A DNA stretch of 64,000 bases from Paraburkholderia dilworthii (GTDB lineage: Bacteria; Pseudomonadota; Gammaproteobacteria; Burkholderiales; Burkholderiaceae): positions 1 to 64,000 of the forward strand of contig NZ_AWZT01000011.1 in the NCBI RefSeq assembly GCF_000472525.1, given 5' to 3'. The position numbers and the translations under genes were made by a program. Shown in pieces: positions 27,143 to 39,586 of this stretch. The stretch's first letter is position 1, and every line of letters begins with the position of its first letter. The notes under the pieces are model-generated. The model was not told the origin of the DNA, did no database searches, and saw only the letters and a list, made by a program, of their open reading frames with translations.

Positions 27143-27182
27143 AAAAATGGCCCGGCTGATTCAACTCAGCCGGGCCATTTTT
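27143..27182. terminator. Bidirectional intrinsic terminator between dctA and fur
   Basis: A 17-bp stem (27143-27159 with 27166-27182) and a 6-nt loop, A-run on one side and T-run on the other, so it can end both dctA (+) and fur (-) transcripts. Confidence 0.9.
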
Positions 27183-27240
27183 CTGCTCTTTGCAAACCGT
27201 TCGACCGTGCCCCCCGACCCGGCCGCCGGCCGCCACCGCG

Positions 27241-27669
27241 TCAATGCTTGCGATGCGGGCAGTTTTCCTTGGTGCAGACGCCGTACAGCGCCAACGCGTG
27301 CTCCTGCAGCTTGAAGCCACGTTCCTTCGCGATGGACTGCTGACGATTCTCGATTTCGGAGTCGAAAAATTCTTCGACGAGCCCGCAGTCGAGGCACACA
27401 AGGTGGTCGTGATGCGACCCTTCGTTTAATTCGAACACCGCCTTGCCCGACTCGAAATTGCTGCGCGACAGCAGGCCGGCCTGCTCGAATTGCGTCAGCA
27501 CGCGATAGACGGTGGCAAGACCGATATCGAGTTCTTCGTGCAGGAGGTTGCGATACACGTCTTCGGCCGTCAGGTGACGCACCGGGCTGTGCTGAAAAAT
27601 CTCGAGGATTTTGAGGCGCGGAAGGGTCGCCTTGAGCCCGATGTTCTTGAGATCGGTTGGATTGGTCAT
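27241..27669 (-). CDS. fur: Ferric uptake regulator
   Basis: A 142-residue Fe(II)-dependent repressor. The N-terminal winged helix includes [24 protein letters not shown]. Metal ligands are the HHDH cluster at 86-89, C92/C95 (VCLDC) and C132/C137 (VCTKENC), typical of the betaproteobacterial Fur with structural zinc. It is divergent from bamE, an arrangement widely conserved in proteobacteria. I see no clear Fur box of its own in the 158-bp gap. Confidence 0.97.
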   Translation of the reverse strand: MTNPTDLKNIGLKATLPRLKILEIFQHSPVRHLTAEDVYRNLLHEELDIGLATVYRVLTQFEQAGLLSRSNFESGKAVFELNEGSHHDHLVCLDCGLVEEFFDSEIENRQQSIAKERGFKLQEHALALYGVCTKENCPHRKH

Positions 27670-27827
27670 GACAAGGGATCCCTAGAGTACAATGCTGGGC
27701 TCTCATAGTAATGTGTTTTTGCCGTTCTGGTCATCTTCGATGGAATGAAACTCGCGCGGCTCGTCAGCGGGCCCGCACGGTGAGTGAAATGATTTCAAAA
27801 TCTCAACTGATCTACCGGGGGAGCCGC

Positions 27828-28664
27828 ATGCGGGGTACCTTGATCGCTGTTGCGGCTGTCGCGATTCTTGCGGGATGTTCCACGTACGACAGCCTCACGC
27901 AGCGGATTGCTCAAAGCATCACGCCGTACCGGATTACCGTTGTGCAAGGCAATTTCGTTTCGAAAGAAGCCGCTGCGCAAATGCAGGTCGGCATGTCGCG
28001 CGCACAGGTGCGTCAGTTGCTCGGTACGCCGCTTCTCGCAGATATGTTCCATGCGGACCGCTGGGACTACGTGTTCTATTTCAAGCGCGGCTCGACTAAC
28101 GTCGTGCAGCAGCGCGACTTCGTGGTCATGTTCGCCGGCGACCGTGTCGCCAGCTGGAGCGGCGGCGAAGATCTGCCGTCCAACCTCGAATTGCTGGCTG
28201 AGATCGACGGCGACAAGCGCGGCAAGAAGGCTGCCGTGCCGAACGTAGCAAGCAGCGCGGGCGCGGCTAGCGCGCCGGTAGCCGCGGCTGCGGCACCGGC
28301 CACGGTCGATCCGGTGCGTTCGCCGTCCGTCGAAGGTGCGGCGAGCGCTGCCGCGCCGTCTACCGACGCGAACGCTGAAGCCGCGCAAGCCGCCAATCGT
28401 GCGACGAATGCGGTGCAATCGCCGTCGCGCAACGCGCAGTCGTCGGTGCGCTCCACGGCGCCGACCGCGAATGCCGGCGGCGTGCCGCCACAGGGCCCGA
28501 CGTCCGGCGGCCAGCCGCAGTTCCAGTTCCACCGTCCGCCGCCGCCGCAATCGCCGTCGTCGCAAGATAATCCGGTGGGACCGACGGGTCGGCAAAGCGG
28601 CAGCAGCGGTCCGACGTACAACGCGCCGCTTACCGCACCGTCCACTTCGGGAACGAGCGAGTAA
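27828..28664 (+). CDS. bamE: Outer-membrane assembly lipoprotein BamE (SmpA/OmlA) with long C-terminal tail
   Basis: A 278-residue lipoprotein of the beta-barrel assembly complex. The lipobox is LAGC with Cys17 as the lipid site. The BamE domain covers about 39-125, with QVGMSRAQVRQLLGTPLL and DRWDYVFYF. From about residue 130 a low-complexity Ala/Ser/Pro/Thr tail of some 145 residues follows; E. coli BamE has only 113 residues. ATG 27828 is preferred because GGGGGAG lies 5-11 bp upstream; ATG 27789 is in frame and would place 13 residues before the signal. Confidence 0.9.
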   Translation: MRGTLIAVAAVAILAGCSTYDSLTQRIAQSITPYRITVVQGNFVSKEAAAQMQVGMSRAQVRQLLGTPLLADMFHADRWDYVFYFKRGSTNVVQQRDFVVMFAGDRVASWSGGEDLPSNLELLAEIDGDKRGKKAAVPNVASSAGAASAPVAAAAAPATVDPVRSPSVEGAASAAAPSTDANAEAAQAANRATNAVQSPSRNAQSSVRSTAPTANAGGVPPQGPTSGGQPQFQFHRPPPPQSPSSQDNPVGPTGRQSGSSGPTYNAPLTAPSTSGTSE

Positions 28665-28841
28665 TCGCGCTGTCCGTGTTTTAAGACGGCCGCTGTGCAA
28701 TAGCCCGCTGTAACGGCATTTCGCGCTTTGCACGGCGCCGTCCGGTTCTCAGCTGTTTCAATCATGCGCGGCGCGAGGGCGTGCTGCCCGCCGCCGCTTT
28801 TGCCCGCCTTCGCCGGGCTGTGTCTTTCGAACCCTGTAGCC

Positions 28842-29639
28842 ATGAAAATTGCGATTGCTGGCGCATCGGGCCGTATGGGCCGCATGCTCATCGAAACCGT
28901 TCTTAACGATTCCGACGCCACGCTGTCAGGCGTGCTCGACCGTGCGGGTTCGCCGCAACTCGGTCAGGACGCCGGCGCCTTTCTCGGTAAACAGACCGGC
29001 GTGACGCTGACCGACGACATCGAAAGTGTGTTCGCCCAGTCGGACTACCTGATCGACTTCACGCGCCCCGAAGGCACGCTCGTGCATCTGGAAGCGGCGC
29101 AGCGTCACAACGTGAAAATGGTGATCGGCACCACCGGCTTCGATAACGCGCAGAAGGCGCAATTGCGCGAAGCGGCGAACAACATCGCCATCATGTTTGC
29201 GTCGAATATGAGCGTGGGCGTGAACGTCACGCTCAAGCTGCTCGAATATGCGGCGAAGCATTTTGCGACCGGCTACGACATCGAGATTATCGAGGCGCAT
29301 CATCGTCACAAGGTCGATGCGCCGTCGGGCACGGCCCTTACGATGGGCGAAGTGATTGCAAATGCGCTCGGGCGCAATCTCGACGACTGCGCGGTCTATA
29401 GCCGCGAAGGCGTGACCGGCGAACGCGATCCGTCCACGATCGGCTTTTCGGCGATCCGCGGCGGCGATATCGTTGGCGACCATACGGTGCTGTTCGCGGG
29501 CATCGGCGAGCGCATCGAAATCACGCACAAATCGGCGAGCCGTCTGTCATACGCGCAGGGCGCGCTTCGTGCTGTGCGTTTCCTCGAAGGCCATCAGACC
29601 GGCTTCTTCGACATGCAGGACGTGCTCGGCCTGCGCTAA
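28842..29639 (+). CDS. dapB: 4-hydroxy-tetrahydrodipicolinate reductase
   Basis: A 265-residue enzyme of lysine/diaminopimelate synthesis, reducing HTPA with NAD(P)H. The cofactor motif GASGRMGRM is at 7-15. The substrate loop [15 protein letters not shown] (151-165) carries the catalytic H153 and K157. ATG 28842 starts the conserved MKIAIAG; an in-frame ATG at 28728 would add a Cys/Pro-rich segment foreign to the family. It lies downstream of bamE and 62 bp before exbB in the same direction. Confidence 0.96.
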   Translation: MKIAIAGASGRMGRMLIETVLNDSDATLSGVLDRAGSPQLGQDAGAFLGKQTGVTLTDDIESVFAQSDYLIDFTRPEGTLVHLEAAQRHNVKMVIGTTGFDNAQKAQLREAANNIAIMFASNMSVGVNVTLKLLEYAAKHFATGYDIEIIEAHHRHKVDAPSGTALTMGEVIANALGRNLDDCAVYSREGVTGERDPSTIGFSAIRGGDIVGDHTVLFAGIGERIEITHKSASRLSYAQGALRAVRFLEGHQTGFFDMQDVLGLR

Positions 29640-29701
29640 GCGCGACGCGCGAGGCGCAACCTGCTTACGCGCGCGAAACCACTTTCCCACGGCGAGATCA
29701 G

Positions 29702-30412
29702 ATGGCAGGCGGCAGCGGCATCATCCATTACCTGCAAACCAGCGACGCGATCACGCATGGCGTCGCTTATGTGCTGCTGGCGATGTCGATTGCGAGTTGG
29801 TGCTTTCTGATCGTCAAGACCTGGGTGCTGGTGCGGGCCAAACGTCAGGCGACGCGCGCAGTCGCGCGCTTCTGGCAGGCCTCTACGTTGGCCGAAGGCG
29901 TGGCGGCACTGAAGCGCGCCGACCGCGAGCGCGTTTTCGCGCCGCTTGCGGAAGCAGCGCTCCATGCAGCGGAAGTCGATATTCCCGGTGCGCTGCTTGC
30001 GCGCGTCGAACGCAGCGAGCGTGTGATCAGAGCGCTGCGCCAGGCGCTGAACGCGTCGCAAAGGCGGCTTGAATTCGGCCAGGTGCTGCTGGCTTCGGTG
30101 GGCAGCACGGCGCCTTTCGTCGGCCTGCTCGGCACCGTGTGGGGCATTTACCACGCGCTCGGCAGTATCGCGGCGAGCGGTCAGGCGCAGATCGAGAACG
30201 TCGCCGGCCCGGTTGGCGAGGCACTCATCATGACGGCCTTCGGTCTGGTAGTCGCGATACCGGCCGTCCTCGCCTACAACGTGCTTGGGCGGCTCGTGCG
30301 GCAGTTGTCGGAGGAACTCGACGGTTTCGCGCACGACCTGCACGCGTACGTGTGCGCACCCGCTGGCCAGCCGCAAGCTCCGGTGCGCGGCCAGCAGGCC
30401 ACGACTCACTAA
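29702..30412 (+). CDS. exbB: MotA/TolQ/ExbB proton channel family protein
   Basis: A 236-residue inner-membrane protein. Three hydrophobic helices lie near 15-40, 120-145 and 165-190, with FVGLLGTVWGIYHAL and GEALIMTAFGLVVAIPAVLAYN, which form the proton channel in this family. It pairs with the ExbD-like gene 61 bp downstream, so the two make the energy-transducing motor for TonB-type uptake, or a TolQR-like machine. No tonB, tolA or tolB is next to them; ExbB is favoured by length and gene order. Confidence 0.88.
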   Translation: MAGGSGIIHYLQTSDAITHGVAYVLLAMSIASWCFLIVKTWVLVRAKRQATRAVARFWQASTLAEGVAALKRADRERVFAPLAEAALHAAEVDIPGALLARVERSERVIRALRQALNASQRRLEFGQVLLASVGSTAPFVGLLGTVWGIYHALGSIAASGQAQIENVAGPVGEALIMTAFGLVVAIPAVLAYNVLGRLVRQLSEELDGFAHDLHAYVCAPAGQPQAPVRGQQATTH

Positions 30413-30473
30413 GCGTACTAACACACGACAGCACTGAGGGCACTAAGGGCACGTCACGGCGGAAGGAGGCGAC

Positions 30474-33645
<3,172 letters not shown>

Positions 33646-33736
33646 CGACCCGGCCGTATCTGCCGGCAGGCATGACGCCGTCGCGCGCGGTGGCGCTTGC
33701 CTCCGGCTGGGAATCTACTGCGAACCAGGAGCCAAT

Positions 33737-34291
33737 GTGACTCGCAGATCGCTTTTTCTGACGCTGGCTTGCAGCGTATTGATGTTGTCCGCGTGTGGCT
33801 TTCAGCTGCGCGGCCAGCAGGACTATGCATTCAAGCGCCTGTTCATCGCCGGCGGCTCGCCAGCGGCCAGCGCGCGGCTGACGCGCATGGTGCAGGGAGG
33901 CAGCGACACGGTGGTCGTGAAGTCGGTGGCCAACGCGGACGCCACTTTGCAGATTTCCGAGGGCCGCAACTTCAGCACGCTGACGCTGAATTCGCTTGGT
34001 GTCGTCGAAGAGTACCAATTGAATCTATCCATGAACTACTCGCTGATCGGCAAGGACGGCACCGTGCTGATTCCGCCGAGTGTGATTGCGCTCAACCGCG
34101 CGATGACCTATAGCGACAAGTACTCGCAAGCGAAAACCGCCGAGTCGGACATCCTGTTCGCCGACATGGAAAACGACGCGGTGGATCAACTCACGCGCCG
34201 TCTTTCGAGCGTGCGGTCGCTTCATCCTGCGCCGGGCGAGCAGGTGCCGGCCGTCGCGCCGCGCGCGCCTTTGCCGCCGCCGCCGCTGTGA
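33737..34291 (+). CDS. lptE: LPS-assembly lipoprotein LptE
   Basis: A 184-residue lipoprotein that plugs the LptD barrel and helps insert lipopolysaccharide in the outer membrane. The signal peptide ends in the lipobox LSAC with Cys20 lipidated, followed by GFQLRG, the family N-terminal mark. The C-terminal 20 residues are Pro-rich. It starts at GTG 33737 with AGGAG upstream. It sits between leuS and holA as in E. coli. Confidence 0.92.
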   Translation: MTRRSLFLTLACSVLMLSACGFQLRGQQDYAFKRLFIAGGSPAASARLTRMVQGGSDTVVVKSVANADATLQISEGRNFSTLTLNSLGVVEEYQLNLSMNYSLIGKDGTVLIPPSVIALNRAMTYSDKYSQAKTAESDILFADMENDAVDQLTRRLSSVRSLHPAPGEQVPAVAPRAPLPPPPL

Positions 34292-34324
34292 GCATCGCGT
34301 TTATTCGACACGCTACACATAGCC

Positions 34325-35443
34325 ATGCAACTGCGACTTGACGCGCTCGAAGCGCATCTCGCCAAGGGACTCGCCGGACTGTACGTCGTGTACGGCGACG
34401 AGCATCTGCTCGCGCAGGAAGCGTCCGACCGGATTCGCGCGGCGGCTCGCGCGGCCGGCTTTACCGATCGCTCGGTGTTTACTGTCGAGCGCGGTTTCGA
34501 CTGGAGTTCGCTGCTGGGCGCGAGCCAGTCGATGTCGCTGTTCGGCGACCGTCAACTGGTCGAATTGCGTATTCCGTCGGGCAAGCCCGGCAAGGAAGGC
34601 GCCGATGCGCTGAAAGCGCTTGCGGCTGCCGTCAACGACGACGTGTTGACCATGATCACGCTGCCGCGGCTCGACGCGGCCACGCAGAAATCCGCGTGGT
34701 TTACGGCGCTTGCCGACGCGGGCGTCGCGTTGAAAATCGATCCCGTTGAGCGCGCGCAGTTGCCGAACTGGGTCGGCCAGCGGCTCGCGGCGCAGGGCCA
34801 GCGGGTCGCAGCCGGCGATGAAGGCCGGCGCGCGCTGGCATTTATCGCCGAACGTGTCGAGGGCAATCTGCTCGCCGCGCATCAGGAGATCCAGAAGCTC
34901 GGGCTGCTGTATCCGGCCGGTTCGTTGAGCTTTGAGCAGATTCACGATGCGGTGCTCAACGTCGCGCGTTACGACGTGTTCAAGCTCAATGAGGCGATGC
35001 TCGCCGGCGATGTGGGCCGCTTGTCGCGCATGCTCGACGGTTTGCGCGGCGAAGGGGAGGCGGCGGTGCTCGTGCTGTGGGCGGTCGTCGAGGAATTGCG
35101 CACGCTGCTGCGAATCAAGCGCGGCGTCGCGGCCGGCAAGCCGCTTGCGATGCTGGTGCGCGAAAACCGCGTGTGGGGTCCGCGCGAACGGTTGATCGGG
35201 CCGGCGTTGTCGCGTGTCACCGAGACCTCGCTTGAAAAAGCGCTGGCGCTGGCGGCGCGGCTGGATCGCCAGGTGAAGGGATTATCGGGCGGCACGCCCG
35301 GCAATCATCGCAATGACCCGCCGCCCGATCCGTGGGACGGTCTGTTCGAACTCGCGATGACGGTCGCGGCGCCGAAAACGGCGCCTGTGCCGCCGCCGCG
35401 ACCTCGGGCCGGAGCCGCTGCGGCGGCGCGCAGGCCGGCGTGA
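34325..35443 (+). CDS. holA: DNA polymerase III subunit delta
   Basis: A 372-residue clamp-loader subunit that opens the beta clamp. The N-terminal RecA-like fold starts MQLRLDALEAHLAKGLAGLY, with YVVYGDEHLLAQEASD; the conserved middle part includes ERVEGNLLAAHQEIQKLGLL, typical for HolA. The last 25 residues are Ala/Pro/Arg-rich. It is the third gene of leuS-lptE-holA; proA follows after 315 bp. Confidence 0.94.
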   Translation: MQLRLDALEAHLAKGLAGLYVVYGDEHLLAQEASDRIRAAARAAGFTDRSVFTVERGFDWSSLLGASQSMSLFGDRQLVELRIPSGKPGKEGADALKALAAAVNDDVLTMITLPRLDAATQKSAWFTALADAGVALKIDPVERAQLPNWVGQRLAAQGQRVAAGDEGRRALAFIAERVEGNLLAAHQEIQKLGLLYPAGSLSFEQIHDAVLNVARYDVFKLNEAMLAGDVGRLSRMLDGLRGEGEAAVLVLWAVVEELRTLLRIKRGVAAGKPLAMLVRENRVWGPRERLIGPALSRVTETSLEKALALAARLDRQVKGLSGGTPGNHRNDPPPDPWDGLFELAMTVAAPKTAPVPPPRPRAGAAAAARRPA

Positions 35444-35758
35444 GTCTCGTCGCTGCGCTGAGTGCCGAGTGCCGAGTGTCTGTCCGGCCGGCCGGCGATT
35501 GGCCAGAGCGCAGACCACGCACGGCGTATATGGCTGGAGTGGTCCGCGCCAGTGAGTAAGGTGATCTGACGACGAGTTCGCCGGAAACAGATGCGGCTCA
35601 GGGTGCGTCGGCATCGGCTGCATCGACCGCATCGGCTGAATAGATAGCGCCAGCCGCCGTCGCAAGCAAAGCGCCCTGGCCCGACTTACAATCGTTGAAT
35701 CTTTCGCTAATCAGTCCGTCCGCCGTACGTCGACGTGCGCGGCACCACGAGAATCACA
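35444..35758. other. Gap between holA and proA
   Basis: About 315 bp without a credible gene or terminator. It contains the short direct repeat GTGCCGAGTGCCGAGTG at 35461-35477 and repeated GCATCGGCTG elements (35610-35640). A promoter for proA probably lies near 35690-35700 (TACAATC), but I see no clear -35. Confidence 0.35.
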
Positions 35759-37030
35759 ATGGATATCGACCAGTACATGACCGACCTCGGCCGCCGCGCC
35801 CGTCAGGCTTCGCGCGCGATGGCGCGGGCGTCGACGGCTGCGAAGAACGCCGCGCTCGCGGCGGTGGCGCGGGGCATCGAGCGTGATGCCGCCGTGCTCA
35901 AGGAAGCCAACGCGCGTGACGTCGCGCGGGCGCGCGAAAGAGGCCACGACGCGGCTTTCATCGACCGGTTGACGTTGTCGGACAAAGCGCTGAAGACGAT
36001 GGTGGAAGGTCTGCGCCAGGTCGCTGCGTTGGCCGATCCGATTGGCGAGATCAGCAATCTGAAGTACCGGCCGAGCGGCATTCAGGTCGGACAGATGCGC
36101 GTGCCGCTCGGCGTAATCGGCATCATCTACGAATCGCGTCCTAACGTGACGATCGACGCCGCCGCGTTGTGCCTGAAGTCGGGCAACGCGACGATTCTGC
36201 GCGGCGGTTCTGAAGCGCTCGAATGCAACACCGCGCTCGCGAAGCTGATTGGCGAGGGTCTGCAAGCCGCCGGTTTGCCGCAGGACGCGGTGCAGGTTGT
36301 CGCGACGTCGGACCGTGCGGCTGTCGGCAAGCTGATCACGATGACAGAGTATGTCGACGTGATCGTGCCGCGCGGCGGCAAGAGCCTGATCGAGCGGCTG
36401 ATGAACGAAGCGCGCGTGCCGATGATCAAGCACCTGGACGGCATCTGCCACGTGTATGTCGACGACCGCGCGAATCTCACGAAGGCGCTGACCGTTTGCG
36501 ACAATGCCAAGACGCACCGCTATGGCACGTGTAACACGATGGAGACGTTGCTCGTCGCGCGCGGCATTGCGTCGGAAGTGCTGCCGCCGCTCGGCAAGCT
36601 GTATCGCGAGAAGAACGTCGAGTTGCGCGTGGATGCGGCGGCGCGCGCCGTGCTGGCGGAGGCGCGCGTGGGCCCGCTCGTCGACGCGACCGAAGAAGAC
36701 TGGCGCACTGAATATCTGGCGCCGGTGCTTGCCATCAAAGTGGTCGACGATCTCGATGCGGCGATCGACCACATCAACATGTACAGTTCGCAACATACCG
36801 ACGCGATCGTCACGGAAGATCACGACCGCGCGATGCGCTTCCTGCGCGAAGTGGATTCGGCCAGCGTCATGGTGAATGCATCGACCCGTTTCGCGGATGG
36901 TTTTGAGTTCGGTCTCGGCGCGGAGATCGGCATATCCAACGACAAGCTGCATGCGCGTGGGCCGGTGGGCCTGGAGGGGCTGACTTCGCTGAAGTATGTC
37001 GTGCTCGGGCATGGTGAAGGGCGCCAATAA
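35759..37030 (+). CDS. proA: Gamma-glutamyl phosphate reductase
   Basis: A 423-residue aldehyde-dehydrogenase-fold enzyme of proline synthesis, reducing glutamyl 5-phosphate with NADPH. The catalytic cysteine is C258 in [29 protein letters not shown] and [10 protein letters not shown] are family marks. ATG 35759 starts the conserved MDIDQYM; an in-frame start at 35735 adds 8 residues. proB is not adjacent, which is usual in Burkholderiales, where proB lies near obg. Confidence 0.96.
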   Translation: MDIDQYMTDLGRRARQASRAMARASTAAKNAALAAVARGIERDAAVLKEANARDVARARERGHDAAFIDRLTLSDKALKTMVEGLRQVAALADPIGEISNLKYRPSGIQVGQMRVPLGVIGIIYESRPNVTIDAAALCLKSGNATILRGGSEALECNTALAKLIGEGLQAAGLPQDAVQVVATSDRAAVGKLITMTEYVDVIVPRGGKSLIERLMNEARVPMIKHLDGICHVYVDDRANLTKALTVCDNAKTHRYGTCNTMETLLVARGIASEVLPPLGKLYREKNVELRVDAAARAVLAEARVGPLVDATEEDWRTEYLAPVLAIKVVDDLDAAIDHINMYSSQHTDAIVTEDHDRAMRFLREVDSASVMVNASTRFADGFEFGLGAEIGISNDKLHARGPVGLEGLTSLKYVVLGHGEGRQ

Positions 37031-37195
37031 GCGCGACTGCGACGGAAAGCGTGGCCGTGCAACGCGGCCACGCATGAGTGCTTTTTCACCGCCGCGTGCA
37101 TTGCCGCGACCCTCGGTCACTTCGCGTCGCGATGCATGACCGGCATCATCGCCAACGCCCGTCACAACAACTAACTCACAACCCAAGGATCCCAG

Positions 37196-37612
37196 ATGCT
37201 CTGGATCAAGACGCTTCATATCGTTCTGGTCGCTTCCTGGTTTGCCGGCCTCTTCTATTTGCCGCGCATCTTCGTGAATCTGGCGATGGAAACCGACCCG
37301 GCCGCCGTGAAACGTCTGCTGATCATGGCGCGCAAGCTGTTTCGCTTCATGTCGTTTATTGCGGTGCCGGCGCTCGCTTGCGGCTTGTGGCTTTGGCTCG
37401 CCGTGGGAATCGGACAAGGGCAGGGATGGATTCACGCAAAGATTGGCGTGGTCGTGCTACTGGTGATTTATAACGGCTACTGTGGCGTGCTGCTGCGGAC
37501 CTTCGAGCGTGGGGAAAACCGTCGCTCGCACAAGTGGTATCGGATGTTCAATGAGCTGCCGGTGCTGGGCATGCTGGCTGCGGTCGCGTTGGTGGTGATT
37601 AAGCCGTTTTAG
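37196..37612 (+). CDS. hemJ: HemJ-type protoporphyrinogen oxidase (UPF0093/CopD-like membrane protein)
   Basis: A 138-residue integral membrane protein with four helices. Conserved UPF0093 residues are visible: H8 in KTLHIVLVASW, the FAGLFYLPRIF block with R24, H80/K82, NELP near 119-122, and the C-terminal VVIKPF. HemJ oxidises protoporphyrinogen IX to protoporphyrin IX in bacteria that lack HemG and HemY. The start follows AAGGATCCCAG. It is followed by a strong terminator and stands alone. Confidence 0.88.
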   Translation: MLWIKTLHIVLVASWFAGLFYLPRIFVNLAMETDPAAVKRLLIMARKLFRFMSFIAVPALACGLWLWLAVGIGQGQGWIHAKIGVVVLLVIYNGYCGVLLRTFERGENRRSHKWYRMFNELPVLGMLAAVALVVIKPF

Positions 37613-37657
37613 AAAGCGGGTGAATCGATCGCGCCGGGTCGCGGACTTCGATTCGTG

Positions 37658-37699
37658 AAAGGGCGATTTGCCGGATTTCGGCAAATCGCCCTTTTTGTA
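37658..37699 (+). terminator. Intrinsic terminator after hemJ
   Basis: A 16-bp perfect stem (37658-37673 with 37679-37694), loop GATTT, then TTGTAT. Very strong. Confidence 0.9.
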
Positions 37700-37964
37700 T
37701 TACCGGCATCTGGTTCGTGCGAGCGAAAGTTGACTCAACTTGCCAGACTAGCCACCGTTGCAGCCGCGCTATGGACGAACCGTACGTTGACGAGTCGCGA
37801 ACGGAGAAGCCGGCAAGCGCTGCTCGAACTGGTCGACGAAACGTTCGAAATTATGGACGAGAGTTAGAGGGCGACCATCCACAGTACAGGGTGATCCACG
37901 CGAACTCGACGCTGGCGGATTCGGTACCCGCGCCGGCCTTCATCTCACTGAGAAGCTGAAGATT

Positions 37965-38014
37965 CCTACCAGTGGTAGGTGCCTTGACGGACGGGGCGTG
38001 AGTCCTGTCCGTCA
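37965..38014. repeat. Two adjacent inverted repeats in a gene-poor stretch
   Basis: CCTACC-AGT-GGTAGG at 37965-37979, then TGACGGAC (37985-37992) with GTCCGTCA (38007-38014). Neither has a T-run. Sequence from about 37700 to 38140 has no gene I can support: a 70-codon frame (37655-37867) starts inside the hemJ terminator. Confidence 0.6.
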
Positions 38015-38142
38015 GAAGTCTACATTTTGATGTGACCGAAAGCGCGCCCTTACTGGCGGGATATGCAGCGAGAGCGCCGCACCAATGGATTGAATCTGCG
38101 ATACGAACGCAACTCTGATCAAATATCTTCGCGCGTCGCTGC

Positions 38143-38388
38143 TTGGCGGTTGCAGCCTTCCTCGCCGCGTGCACCACTCAGTCGGGCCTGACCTACTTGC
38201 GCCAAACGATTAGGGTGCCGAAGCAACGGGCGCCAGTCTATCGGGTGAGCTACCACGGACTGCTCGCTAGCTCCGAGACGTGTGTGCACGTGGCCGAGGA
38301 CATCTGTAAGGCTCAGTCTGTGACCTGGCTTGAATCGGTCGACGGTATGACAGACGGCAGCATCGATGTGCGCGTGTTTGTAGAGTGA
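38143..38388 (+). pseudogene. Small lipoprotein-like frame without a proper start, possibly a 5'-truncated gene
   Basis: Up to 81 codons from TTG 38143. The reading begins with a hydrophobic run ending in a lipobox-like LAAC, followed by TTQSGLTYLRQ and a plausible globular part (YRVSYHGLLASSETCVHVAEDIC) ending VRVFVE. The frame is open upstream to 38116, but no ATG, GTG or ribosome binding site is available, and the charged n-region of a signal peptide is almost absent. This looks like a lipoprotein gene that lost its start by indel or truncation. I do not recognise the family. A weak hairpin with T-run follows at 38413. Confidence 0.4.
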
Positions 38389-38412
38389 CAGGACCTGCTT
38401 TCCTTTGACCCG

Positions 38413-38441
38413 AAGGGCCTGCCATCGAGTAGGCCTTTTTA
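38413..38441 (+). terminator. Weak intrinsic terminator between the lipoprotein-like frame and hexR
   Basis: A short stem GGCCT/AGGCC with an A/T extension across one bulged base, ending in TTTTT. It could end transcripts from either side. Confidence 0.5.
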
Positions 38442-38451
38442 TCTCCGGCCC

Positions 38452-39297
38452 TTAACTCTCGTCATCGATCCTCAATCGACCGATCACGCCTTTGGCCTGT
38501 CCCAGCCGCTCGGCGAGCTGCGGCCCGCGCTTGAGCGCGACCCCAACTGCGAGGATGTCGCCGATCGCCAGATGCGACATACGCGATGTCATCGGCGAAA
38601 ACACATCGTTTTCTTCCACTACGTTCGAGAACAGGCTGATCGTCGCGATTCGTGCCAGCGCAGAGTTGCCGTGTGTGATCGCGATCACAGTCGCTCCACG
38701 AGCGAGCGCTGAGCGAGCCGCCTCGATAATGTCGCGAGTTCGGCCGGTATTGGACACCGTCACCACGACATCGCCGGGCTCGAGCAGCGCCGCCGACATC
38801 GAATAAGTGTGCGGGTCGGAGTACGCGACACTGGGCATGCCCAGCCGAAAGAACTTGTGCTGGATGTCCTGCGCGGCAATGCCCGAGCCCCCTGCGCCGT
38901 AAAATTCGATGCGCGTCGCATTCGCCAACAGTTCGATGGCTGCGTCGACGCTATCTGGCGACAGGTTGTTGCGCACATCGATGAGCGTGCCGATAGTCCG
39001 GTCAAAGACCTTTGCGATCAGGCCCGGCGCCGGTTCATCCGGCCGCACATCCCGATAGACCGCAGGCACGTCGGTCGCAATACCCTGCGCAAGCCGGATC
39101 TTGAACTCGCGGAACCCCGAAAAGCCGAGCGCATGACAAAAGCGCGCAATGGTCGGCTGGCTGACGCCTGCGCGTGCGGCGACTTCCGTCATCGACAGAT
39201 CGAGCACCTCGCGCGGCGCCTCGATCACGTAATCGGCCAGCTTGCGCTCGGACGGGCGCAACTGCTCGCGCATCTCTTCGACCTGGGACAGCATCAT
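38452..39297 (-). CDS. hexR: RpiR-family regulator HexR
   Basis: A 281-residue regulator. The N-terminal RpiR helix-turn-helix includes MTEVAARAGVSQPTIARFCHALGFSG, and the C-terminal SIS domain (about 115-250) includes EFYGAGGSGIAAQD and SNTGRTRD for sugar-phosphate binding. HexR in proteobacteria senses 2-keto-3-deoxy-6-phosphogluconate, the substrate of Eda, and here it is divergent from edd-eda-gntPK, which fits exactly. Two copies of a GTAG-T5-type palindrome lie in the shared gap. Confidence 0.93.
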   Translation of the reverse strand: MMLSQVEEMREQLRPSERKLADYVIEAPREVLDLSMTEVAARAGVSQPTIARFCHALGFSGFREFKIRLAQGIATDVPAVYRDVRPDEPAPGLIAKVFDRTIGTLIDVRNNLSPDSVDAAIELLANATRIEFYGAGGSGIAAQDIQHKFFRLGMPSVAYSDPHTYSMSAALLEPGDVVVTVSNTGRTRDIIEAARSALARGATVIAITHGNSALARIATISLFSNVVEENDVFSPMTSRMSHLAIGDILAVGVALKRGPQLAERLGQAKGVIGRLRIDDES

Positions 39298-39352
39298 TGG
39301 AAAACTCGCACTATGCTGGAGAATGCGTGGACTATAGCTGATTGCTGGGAAG

Positions 39353-39366
39353 GTACAAAAACTACA
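39353..39366. promoter_or_regulatory. Candidate HexR operator near hexR
   Basis: GTACAAAAACTACA, whose complement reads TGTAGTTTTTGTAC. It shares the TGTAGTTTTT core with the site at 39483. It is an imperfect palindrome, 55 bp from the hexR start. Confidence 0.5.
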
Positions 39367-39482
39367 TAGAGGGCGTAGGTATTATCCCTAGGTTTCGTGG
39401 CGCTTTCGCCAAAGCGCCAGCTAGCAACGCCTCGCGGCTAATGCGCAATGTCGCGCTGCAACAGGGATTTGAATTGCGGGTG

Positions 39483-39497
39483 TGTAGTTTTTCTACT
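39483..39497. promoter_or_regulatory. Candidate HexR operator near edd
   Basis: TGTAGTTTTTCTACT with a perfect GTAG-TTTTT-CTAC palindrome at 39484-39496, about 90 bp before the edd start. It matches the general TGTA-n7-TACA form of HexR sites. Confidence 0.55.
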
Positions 39498-39586
39498 AAC
39501 ATTGCCGTCGTCGGTCGATCCGATTCCCCGCGATACTCACCTTGCATCAGGTCCGCGCGCCTGCCGCCAGCGACGAAGGAGCTCAG

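Noticed and set aside
37655..37867. A 70-codon frame after hemJ
   Set aside because: Its start lies inside a 16-bp terminator stem, with no ribosome binding site and no recognisable motif.
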